Source of the DNA: Lachnospiraceae bacterium
GTDB taxonomy: Bacteria > Bacillota_A > Clostridia > Lachnospirales > Lachnospiraceae
Assembly (NCBI GenBank): GCA_017621115.1
Contig: JAGATU010000090.1
Location: forward strand, 1-19,889
Length of the DNA stretch: 19,889 nucleotides
Reading direction: 5' to 3'
Below, piece after piece: positions 1 through 8,163 of this stretch. Positions within the stretch are counted from its first letter, which is position 1. The number at the start of each line of letters is the position of its first letter. Both the position numbers and the translations under genes were made by a program. The notes below the pieces were generated by a model. It saw nothing but the letters and a program-made list of their open reading frames with translations. It was not told the DNA's origin and made no database searches.

Positions 1-1199
1 ACTCTCATAAAGTTGGCAAGGTTAAACTTGCTGTCAGGTTTGCGGACAAATAAAGGACGTCCTTCTTCAAAGCCTGTAATATGCTCGCCGGAGAAATAGT
101 TGTATGCGAGTAATCCGCCACAATCCGCATCTCCTTCCATAGCCTTGTTATATAAAGTGCCGAATAATTCATTCATATCCACCTTCATACCAAAGCTCTC
201 TGCAAATTCTTTGAAAATATTAACCCATGCATTCAAATCAGAAGTACAGTTGTTGCAGTGAACCATTGCAACCGCCGCTCCCGTAGGAGTGGTAACTAAA
301 TCGATTTCATCGTATGCCTGAGATAAATCCTTCTCAAGTACTGCCATGGAGAAAGAAGATGTACCTGCTGAAACATTGGCTGTACGCTTAGCCACCGCAT
401 TGGTTGCTACCATACCCGTTCCTGCATCCCCTTCCGGAGGACATAAAGGAATACCTGCCTCTAAGTTACCAGAAACGTCAAGAAGCTTAGCACCTTCTTC
501 TGTTAATACGCCTGCATCTTCGCCGGCAACCAGTACGCCCGGCATAATGTCTTCCAATTTCCATGGGAAGCCTTTGTCCGCTACCAGTTCATCGAACTGT
601 GCGATCATTTTCTTATTGTAATATTTTGTATCGGAATCAATTGGGAACATACCGGAGTTTTCACCGATACCAAGCACCTTTTTGCCTGTTAATTTCCAAT
701 GGATATAACCTTCCAATGTAGTAATGTAATCGATATCTTTTACATGCTCTTCGCCATTTAATATAGCCTGATACAAATGAGCAATACTCCATCTCTGCGG
801 AATATGGAAGTTAAATAACTTTGTTAATTCATTAGAAGCCTGCTCCTGCAAAGTATTACGCCATGTACGGAACGGAACCATGAGTTCTCCTTCCTTGTTA
901 AACGGCATATAACCATGCATCATGGCACTGAATCCGATAGCTGCAAATCTGGTCAATGTAATACCATACTGTTCCTTAACATCTTCAACCAGTTTGCTGT
1001 AACAATCCTGAAGACCTGTCCAGATATCATCAAGACTGTAAGTCCAGATACCGTTCTCAAGTCTGTTCTCCCAATCGTGTGCACCTGACGCGATTGGATT
1101 ATAATCCTCATCAATCAGTACCGCTTTGATTCTTGTAGAACCAAACTCGATACCTAAAACTGCTTTTCCCTCTGATATACACTTCATAGCTGTACTCAT
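1..1199 (-). CDS. FGGY-family pentulose kinase, C-terminus cut by window edge
   Basis: ATP-dependent sugar kinase of the FGGY (hexokinase/actin-fold) family, probably phosphorylating a pentulose such as xylulose or ribulose in the cytoplasm. The first 399 residues are present and the 3' end lies outside the window. The N-terminal nucleotide-binding motif [15 protein letters not shown] is at residues 16-30. An EGDAG motif at 256-260, followed by NVSAGTS at 275-281, fits the catalytic-aspartate and phosphate-binding region of the family. The ATG at 1199 is preceded by AAAGAGG at good spacing. The gene lies 81 bases downstream of the transketolase C-terminal gene on the same strand, so a role in feeding pentose phosphates to transketolase is likely. 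Xylulokinase versus L-ribulokinase cannot be decided from what is seen. The family call is firm; the substrate is inference. Confidence 0.85.
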   Translation of the reverse strand, partial: MSTAMKCISEGKAVLGIEFGSTRIKAVLIDEDYNPIASGAHDWENRLENGIWTYSLDDIWTGLQDCYSKLVEDVKEQYGITLTRFAAIGFSAMMHGYMPFNKEGELMVPFRTWRNTLQEQASNELTKLFNFHIPQRWSIAHLYQAILNGEEHVKDIDYITTLEGYIHWKLTGKKVLGIGENSGMFPIDSDTKYYNKKMIAQFDELVADKGFPWKLEDIMPGVLVAGEDAGVLTEEGAKLLDVSGNLEAGIPLCPPEGDAGTGMVATNAVAKRTANVSAGTSSFSMAVLEKDLSQAYDEIDLVTTPTGAAVAMVHCNNCTSDLNAWVNIFKEFAESFGMKVDMNELFGTLYNKAMEGDADCGGLLAYNYFSGEHITGFEEGRPLFVRKPDSKFNLANFMR

Positions 1200-1229
1200 T
1201 CTATACCTCTTTCCGAAGTGTATACCACA

Positions 1230-1251
1230 GGCGCAGTGACATCACTGCGCC
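1230..1251 (-). other. Intercistronic hairpin between transketolase and FGGY kinase genes
   Basis: A perfect 10-bp inverted repeat (GGCGCAGTGA / TCACTGCGCC) with a 2-base loop lies in the 61 bases between the tktC stop and the kinase ribosome site. No T-run follows it on the minus strand, so it does not look like an intrinsic terminator. It may act in mRNA processing, in 3'-end protection of the transketolase message, or in lowering kinase expression. Function is inferred only from structure and position. Confidence 0.55.
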
Positions 1252-1280
1252 CGTAACTATCACTTCATATACTAATCTAA

Positions 1281-2219
1281 TTACATCTCAGATTTAACTT
1301 TTTCGTAGATAGACTTACCGTCAAGACCGTACTTAGCGATTAATTCGCCTGCAGGGCCTGATTCACCAAATACATCGTTAACACCAATACGTGTAACTTT
1401 GCATGGATATTCATCACATAAGCATTCAGCAACAGCACTACCGAGACCACCAATGATAGAGTGTTCTTCTACTGTGAATACTTTGTTTGTATCCTTAGCA
1501 ACGCTAACTACCAATTCTTTATCTAAAGGCTTAATTGTATGCATGTTAACTACTGTAGCTTCGATTCCGTCTGCTGCTAACATTTCAGCTGCTTCTAACG
1601 CGTAAGCCACTTCAATACCTGTAGCGATGATGGCAACGTCTTTACCTTCACGGAGTGTGATACCCTTACCGATTTCGAATTTGTAATCAGGAGTATCGTT
1701 AATTACAGGACAAGCTGCACGACCAAATCTCATGTAAACAGGTCCATAGTAATTGTAAGCTGCTTCTACAGCTGCCTTAGCTTCTACGTCATCACTAGGA
1801 TTGATAACAACCATACCCGGGATTTCTCTCATTAAAGCAAGGTCTTCGTTACACTGATGTGTAGCACCGTCTTCACCTACAGAGATACCTGCATGTGTAG
1901 CAGCGATCTTAACATTCAAATGAGGATATCCGATTGCATTACGAACCTGCTCGTAAGCACGGCCTGATGCAAACATAGCGAATGTAGAAACAAAAGGAAC
2001 ATATCCGCAAGTAGAGAGACCTGCTGCGATACCTGTCATGTTCGCTTCTGCGATACCACAGTCAATATGTCTTTCAGGGAATGCTTTCATAAACACACCT
2101 GTCTTTGTAGCACCTGCTAAGTCAGCGTCCAATACTACGAGGTTTTCTGCTTTTTCTCCTAATGCTTTTAACGCATTACCGTAACTATCTCTGGTTGCAA
2201 TTTTCTTTACATCTGACAT
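1281..2219 (-). CDS. Transketolase, C-terminal subunit
   Basis: The pyrimidine-binding and C-terminal half of a split transketolase, 312 residues. With the N-terminal subunit it moves two-carbon ketol units between sugar phosphates in the cytoplasmic non-oxidative pentose phosphate pathway, using thiamine diphosphate. The Pyr domain begins near residue 5. The GIAEANM motif (55-61) holds Glu58, which corresponds to the family glutamate that activates the cofactor. The C-terminal transketolase domain covers about 180-312. The length suits the split form found in Clostridia and archaea. The ATG at 2219 overlaps the N-terminal gene by 13 bases, and its strong AAGGAGGG site lies inside that gene, so the two are translationally coupled. 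This half is intact although its partner is interrupted. Confidence 0.93.
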   Translation of the reverse strand: MSDVKKIATRDSYGNALKALGEKAENLVVLDADLAGATKTGVFMKAFPERHIDCGIAEANMTGIAAGLSTCGYVPFVSTFAMFASGRAYEQVRNAIGYPHLNVKIAATHAGISVGEDGATHQCNEDLALMREIPGMVVINPSDDVEAKAAVEAAYNYYGPVYMRFGRAACPVINDTPDYKFEIGKGITLREGKDVAIIATGIEVAYALEAAEMLAADGIEATVVNMHTIKPLDKELVVSVAKDTNKVFTVEEHSIIGGLGSAVAECLCDEYPCKVTRIGVNDVFGESGPAGELIAKYGLDGKSIYEKVKSEM

Positions 2220-3043
2220 AGTCTTTCACCCTCCTTGTTAAGTTCTTCCATAGCAGTAGCATATTCATCATCGTTAGGTGCTTTTCCGTGCCATCCTGCA
2301 TTGTCTTCCATGAAGGATACACCCTTACCCTTGATTGTCTTAGCTACGATTGCTGTAGGCATTCCCTTAGTAGCTTTTGCTTCTTCAAAAGCAGCTCTTA
2401 AGGAATCAAAATCATTACCGTCCACATTGATTACGTGGAAGTTGAATGCTTCGAACTTCTTGTCGATAGGATATGGTGAACAAACGTCACTGATCTTACC
2501 ATCGATCTGAAGGTTGTTGTTATCAACGATTACTACAAGGTTGTCTAGATTACGGTGTCCTGCAAACATAGCAGCTTCCCAAATCTGACCTTCCTGGATC
2601 TCACCGTCACCACATAAACAATATGTTCTGTAGTCTTTACCCTGAAGTTTGGCGGCAAGTGCCATACCAACTGCACATGATAAGCCCTGTCCTAAAGAAC
2701 CTGAAGACATATCAACACCCGGAATATGTTTCATATCAGGATGTCCCTGTAACTAAGACCCTGTATGACGGAGTGTCTTTAAATCTTCTACCGGGAAATA
2801 TCCTCTGTTAGCAAGTGTGGAATATAAGCCCGGTGCAACATGTCCCTTTGATAATACAAAACGGTCACGGTCTTCTGCTTTTGGGTTGGCCGGATCAATA
2901 TTCATCTCTTCGAAGTAAAGATATGTAAAAATGTCTGTTGCAGATAATGATCCGCCGGGATGTCCACTCTTGGCAGAATGAACAGCTGTTACGATACCTT
3001 TTCTGATATCGAGAGCTTTTTTCTGTAATTCTAAATTGGTCAT
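2207..3043 (-). pseudogene. Transketolase, N-terminal subunit, interrupted by an in-frame amber codon
   Basis: The thiamine-diphosphate-binding half of the split transketolase. A single reading frame of 278 codons plus TAA runs from the ATG at 3043 (preceded by GAAAGGGAGA). Codon 97, at 2753-2755, is TAG. It splits the frame into a 96-residue N-terminal piece and a remainder with an ATG at 2734. There is no frameshift: LRHTGS and LQGHPDMK flank the stop in the same frame, as in intact homologues. Upstream are SGHPGGS (26-32) and LSKGH. Downstream are the substrate-site GHP (100-102) and the cofactor motif that starts GDGEIQEG and ends VDNN. The rest looks fully conserved, so the change is recent, a sequencing error, or suppressed. 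No strong ribosome site precedes the ATG at 2734. Confidence 0.85.
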
Positions 3044-3106
3044 TTCTTTTTCTCCCTTTCTAATATTGGACGAACCTATTCATATACAGTTTCATCTCGA
3101 GTATAT

Positions 3107-3115
3107 ATTATAACA
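3107..3115 (-). promoter_or_regulatory. Extended -10 promoter for the transketolase-kinase unit
   Basis: The minus strand reads TGTTATAAT (a TGn extension plus a perfect TATAAT), about 64 bases upstream of the transketolase start and downstream of the guaB terminator. The best -35 candidate at 17 bp is only TTTAAT, which an extended -10 can tolerate. Confidence 0.5.
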
Positions 3116-3148
3116 TAAGGACTAATTTAATTAAACCATGTACAAGTA

Positions 3149-3177
3149 AAAAACTCCGAAAAAATTTCGGAGTTTTT
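3149..3177 (-). terminator. Intrinsic terminator after guaB
   Basis: A 13-bp inverted repeat with core ACTCCGAAA / TTTCGGAGT and a 3-base loop begins 8 bases past the guaB stop and ends in a T-run on the minus strand. T-runs flank it on both strands, so it could also work bidirectionally. Confidence 0.85.
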
Positions 3178-3185
3178 GCTTGTTT

Positions 3186-5187
<2,002 letters not shown>

Positions 5188-5247
5188 TTCCTTTTCACCT
5201 TTCTGTATTATCCTTCATAAGACCAAATATACATGTTGATTTTATCT

Positions 5248-5276
5248 AAAATATCACATCTTTCTAAAAGTTTCAA
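5248..5276 (-). promoter_or_regulatory. Sigma-A-type promoter for the 165-residue membrane protein
   Basis: The minus strand shows TTGAAA (5271-5276), a 17-bp spacer and TATTTT (5248-5253), with a TG one base upstream of the -10. It lies about 60 bases before the ATG at 5187, in AT-rich DNA shared with the divergent gene. Confidence 0.5.
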
Positions 5277-5330
5277 GCAAAACAATTTTCAAATTTTAGA
5301 AAATTTTAACATCTCTTTATATTCCTTTCG

Positions 5331-5359
5331 TTGACACCCAATCCGATTCCTTTTAAGAT
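5331..5359 (+). promoter_or_regulatory. Near-consensus promoter for the 229-residue anchored protein
   Basis: A perfect TTGACA (5331-5336), a 17-bp spacer and TAAGAT (5354-5359). Transcription would begin near 5366, about 30 bases before the ATG at 5397. This argues against a TTG start at 5331, which would lie inside the -35 box. Confidence 0.75.
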
Positions 5360-5396
5360 GGTACACAGAACATGTTTTTACAGAAAGGAAACCATT

Positions 5397-6086
5397 ATGG
5401 CAAATGGAAATTCAGTATTTGACGAAATACGGGAACAGCATCTAAAAGTAAAGAACGAAAAAGGAATGAAGGCTTTCATCCTGCATCTGTTTCACTATTA
5501 TAAATGGTACGCACTTACAGGACTTGCTGTTCTTATTATAGTTATATCCATGATATATGATGCAGTTACCCAAAAAGATATCGTTCTTCAAGCTGTTTTG
5601 GTGAATGCATTTCCTAATGTAGGAAACGAAGAATTTATGGCTGACTACGAAAAAACAATTACAATAAATCCTAAAAAAGAAGAGACTTCCCTTATCAGTG
5701 ACTTTTATATCAATGTGGATGACCCCACCATTTTTGAGGCAGAAAACATCCAAAAATTGTTAGTCCTATGTGCTTCCGGCGCCGTGGATGTCTGCGTTGT
5801 TGATGAAAGTTATCTGATGCAGATGGCACAGGGCGGATACTATATGGATTTGTCCACCGTTTTTACCAAGGAACAAATGGAAAAATACTCTGACAGACTC
5901 GTATGGCATGATTATCCGGATGATGACAAAGACGCAGAAGAAGCCATCGCCCTCGAAATAACGGACGCAGCCAAAATCGTATCTACGCAAAGTTATCCGA
6001 ATACCAAATGCTATTTTGCAATTATGTTTAATGCCCCAAATGTAGACAATTCACTGGCATTCCTTGACTATCTGGAAACACCGTAA
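5397..6086 (+). CDS. Membrane-anchored extracytoplasmic protein of unknown function
   Basis: A protein of 229 residues, not assigned to a named family. About 35 polar N-terminal residues (positively charged, cytoplasmic side) precede one hydrophobic helix at 36-55, so the remaining 170 or so residues should lie outside the membrane. The outer domain contains VDVCVVDESYLMQMAQGGYYMDLS (130-153 region), a pattern resembling the edge of extracellular solute-binding proteins, but it is much shorter than those (usually 400 or more). It lacks a lipobox and a cleavable signal. AGAAAGGAA precedes the ATG at 5397. It converges on dapF, only 5 bases away, and no terminator was seen between them. Function unknown. 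Confidence 0.75.
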   Translation: MANGNSVFDEIREQHLKVKNEKGMKAFILHLFHYYKWYALTGLAVLIIVISMIYDAVTQKDIVLQAVLVNAFPNVGNEEFMADYEKTITINPKKEETSLISDFYINVDDPTIFEAENIQKLLVLCASGAVDVCVVDESYLMQMAQGGYYMDLSTVFTKEQMEKYSDRLVWHDYPDDDKDAEEAIALEITDAAKIVSTQSYPNTKCYFAIMFNAPNVDNSLAFLDYLETP

Positions 6087-6091
6087 TTCTT

Positions 6092-6937
6092 TTAAATAAC
6101 AATTTCTCCATCAAATACCGTCACCGCAGGACCTGTCATATACACAAGGTTCTCGGTGCGGTTCCATTCTACCAAAACCGTTCCCCCAAGTACATTTACA
6201 TATACCGTATCATCCGTAAGACCGTTTAATATGCAGGCTACTACACTGGCACAGCAACCGGTGCCGCAGGCAAGCGTCTCTCCGGTACCACGCTCATAAA
6301 CACGCATATTGATATGGTTTCTGTCTACAACCTGAACAAACTCCGTATTGGTACGGTTCGGGAACTTCTCATGATTTTCAAAATACGGTCCGATTTCATT
6401 CACCGGAAATGAAGCCGTATCCTCCACAAAAACAACCGCATGCGGATTGCCCATGGACACACAGGTCATCTCATATTCTTTATCAAGCACTGTAATCGGC
6501 TCATTCATAACCGGTGTGCTGTTTGCAATAACCGGAATTTCTGCCGGAGCCAGTATCGGTTCGCCCATATTTACACGGATTTGCACCGCTTTACCGTCTT
6601 CAATCGTAAGTGTCAGATATTTAATCTTTCCCGCACTTACTACACTAAACTCGGTTTTATCAGTCAGACCGTAATCATATACATATTTACCGACGCAGCG
6701 CATACCGTTACCGCACATTTCCGAACGGCTTCCGTCCGCATTATACATCTCCATTTCAAAATCCGCTTCTTTTGCCGGATTGATAAAAATCGCCCCGTCA
6801 CTTCCGATTCCGAAATGTCTATCGCTGACATATCTTACAAAATCAGGCTTTTGCTCCTGCGGAATCTTCTCTGTGAAACCGTTAATATATACATAATCAT
6901 TGCCGCATCCGTGCATTTTTGTGAATTTAATTTTCAT
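6092..6937 (-). CDS. dapF: Diaminopimelate epimerase
   Basis: Interconverts LL- and meso-diaminopimelate in the cytoplasm, supplying lysine synthesis and the peptidoglycan precursor. 281 residues, the normal family length. It has the twofold DapF fold with both active-site cysteines: Cys75 in MCGNGMRC (74-81) and Cys224 in LACGTGCCAS (222-231). KMHGCGNDY (7-15) and SMGNPHAV (161-168) are further family motifs. The ATG at 6937 was chosen over one at 6961 because MKIKFTKMHG is the usual N-terminus and AAGAGGAAG lies 6 bases upstream. It is a single gene with no other lysine genes beside it. Confidence 0.97.
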   Translation of the reverse strand: MKIKFTKMHGCGNDYVYINGFTEKIPQEQKPDFVRYVSDRHFGIGSDGAIFINPAKEADFEMEMYNADGSRSEMCGNGMRCVGKYVYDYGLTDKTEFSVVSAGKIKYLTLTIEDGKAVQIRVNMGEPILAPAEIPVIANSTPVMNEPITVLDKEYEMTCVSMGNPHAVVFVEDTASFPVNEIGPYFENHEKFPNRTNTEFVQVVDRNHINMRVYERGTGETLACGTGCCASVVACILNGLTDDTVYVNVLGGTVLVEWNRTENLVYMTGPAVTVFDGEIVI

Positions 6938-6981
6938 ACTAATCTTCCTCTTTTTCGTCATACTTTCTCGGAATACATCCT

Positions 6982-7011
6982 ATTGTATCAGCATATGATG
7001 TATAAATGCAA
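6982..7011 (-). promoter_or_regulatory. Candidate dapF promoter
   Basis: The minus strand shows TTGCAT (7006-7011), an 18-bp spacer and TACAAT (6982-6987), about 45 bases upstream of the dapF ATG. The -35 overlaps the ribosome site of the divergent gene at 7025, so the two transcripts may overlap. Confidence 0.45.
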
Positions 7012-7024
7012 GGGAGTAAGTCTT

Positions 7025-7486
7025 ATGAGCGGAAAAACTAAAATAGTTGTACTAAAAATGAAAGAATTAATCTATACCGGAATTCTTCTGGTTCTTGGTA
7101 TATTGGCCATTATCTTTTTAATTATTATGTCGGGAGAAAAAGAAGAAGGGCAGCCAGAGGAAGCAACTGACTCCGCATCCGTATATGTTCCCGGCACCTA
7201 TACAACTGCTATGACCCTAAACGGCAGCAATGTCGAATTATCTGTTACCGTGGACGAAACTGCCATCCTCTCCATAGATTTGCAGAACATGGACGAAAGT
7301 GTCAGTGTTATGTATCCGCTTATGGAACCGGCACTGGAAAGTCTTTCGACACAGATATTAGAGAATCAATCTATTGATAATATTGAATATTCATCGGATA
7401 ACTTATACACCTCAACCGTGTTACTCAATGCCATTACCGCTGCATTACAACAGGCCGAGATAAATGGTGATGAAGGACTGGAATAA
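7025..7486 (+). CDS. Small membrane-anchored FMN_bind-like protein
   Basis: A protein of 153 residues. One hydrophobic helix lies at about 15-35, followed by an acidic linker. A domain from 55 to 144 has the layout of FMN_bind (RnfG/NqrC-type) modules: YVPGTYTTAM at the start, a beta-rich middle (ELSVTVDETAILSIDLQN), then SLSTQILENQSIDNI and a C-terminal helix TVLLNAITAALQQA. In the family the C-terminal motif SGAT carries the flavin-linked Thr. Here it reads YSSDNLYTST (122-131), so covalent flavin attachment is doubtful. AAGGGAG sits 7 bases before the ATG at 7025. The frame stays open far upstream, antisense to dapF, but that part is a shadow. The last codons and stop lie in the giant inverted repeat. 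Confidence 0.75.
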   Translation: MSGKTKIVVLKMKELIYTGILLVLGILAIIFLIIMSGEKEEGQPEEATDSASVYVPGTYTTAMTLNGSNVELSVTVDETAILSIDLQNMDESVSVMYPLMEPALESLSTQILENQSIDNIEYSSDNLYTSTVLLNAITAALQQAEINGDEGLE

Positions 7487-7815
7487 AGATGGGGCAGGCG
7501 CCAGCGGCCATTATGTTAGGGAATTGGACATCGGCAGTCCTTGCCGGGTGGGCCGTCGCGCAGGGGTTCCCATAAACAAGTTATATAATGCAAGAATGTC
7601 TAATGTCTGTATGTTTTATTCCCTTGGACACTGTCCCAAAAAAACTCGAAAGAGGGCGGGCGACACAGGGGTTTTGCATGACTTTTATACAATTATTAGT
7701 TTATCTTCACTTGGCAAAGTTTCCATTTGCCGCGTGAGGGTTGTCTGAGCCCCACAGGAAAAGCAGAACATGCTGCATAGCAGCATAATAATTCAAAAAG
7801 CGCCATCGGCATGCT
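7478..7815 (+). repeat. Left arm of the giant palindrome
   Basis: 338 bases that follow the FMN_bind-like gene in sense. From the outside inward: the 42-base block containing the stop codon, a hairpin CGGCA-GTCCT-TGCCG (7532-7546), a conserved GC-rich block to 7577, a variable AT-rich part, GAGGGCGGGCG, GGCAAAGTTTCC, AGGAAAAGCAG, a local hairpin ATGCTGC-ATA-GCAGCAT (7770-7786), then half of the central terminator-like stem. Confidence 0.9.
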
Positions 7816-7840
7816 AGCATGTCAGTGGCGCTTTTGAATT
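7790..7840. terminator. Bidirectional intrinsic terminator at the palindrome centre
   Basis: A stem AATTCAAAA(A)GCGCCA / TGGCGCTTTTGAATT closes around the CATGCTAGCATG core. GC-rich inner pairs followed by T-runs on both strands suit a shared terminator for the convergent FMN_bind-like gene and nadE. If it works, each mRNA carries about 330 bases of closely related 3' UTR. Confidence 0.75.
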
Positions 7841-8163
7841 ATAAATTATTGCGCGTACACGCGCTTTCTGCTTTTCCTTAAGTGGGGCGAGTTTACCGGA
7901 AGCGGCAAGAATGGAACCTTTGCCGAGTGTTAGATAATCTTTAATTGTATAACCTGAATAAAAAACCCCTGTGCCGCCCGCCCTCTTTCTCAGACAATTT
8001 GGGACAAACAGTGTCCATGGGAAAAACCAGGCAGACAAGACATTCTACGCATTATCTAAAAAAGTTTATGGGAACCCCTGCGCGACGGCTCACCCGGCAA
8101 GGACTGCCGATGCCCTAACCTCTAACATAATGGCCGCTGGCGCCTGCCCCATCTTTATTCCAG
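7816..8163 (-). repeat. Right arm of the giant palindrome
   Basis: 348 bases that follow nadE in sense on the minus strand, in the same block order as the left arm. The local hairpin near the centre has a different sequence, GCGCG-TACA-CGCGC (7851-7864), at the matching position. A 10-base length excess comes from small insertions in the variable part. Confidence 0.9.

Noticed and set aside
2753..2755. Genome-wide reassignment of TAG to a sense codon
   Set aside because: TAG is the natural stop of at least six other genes here (the 165-residue membrane protein, hslO, the methyltransferase, hisC, ecfT and ecfA), each at the expected protein length.
6440..7024. Long plus-strand extension of the FMN_bind-like frame
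   Set aside because: It runs antisense through dapF, has no domain content, and the ATG at 7025 has a clear ribosome site.
7490..7576. Tiny frame in the left arm beginning MGQAPAAIML and ending GFP-stop
   Set aside because: The equivalent frame in the right arm has an early TGA, no ribosome site is present, and the reading follows the conserved nucleotide blocks. It is not supported as a gene.
7814..8038. Minus-strand open frame of 74 codons in the right arm, and a related frame in the left arm (about 7599-7748)
   Set aside because: The two arms keep similar words (KRAG-TGV, LGK) only in short pieces. Indels and stops break the shared frame, there is no ribosome site, and the conservation is better explained at the DNA/RNA level.
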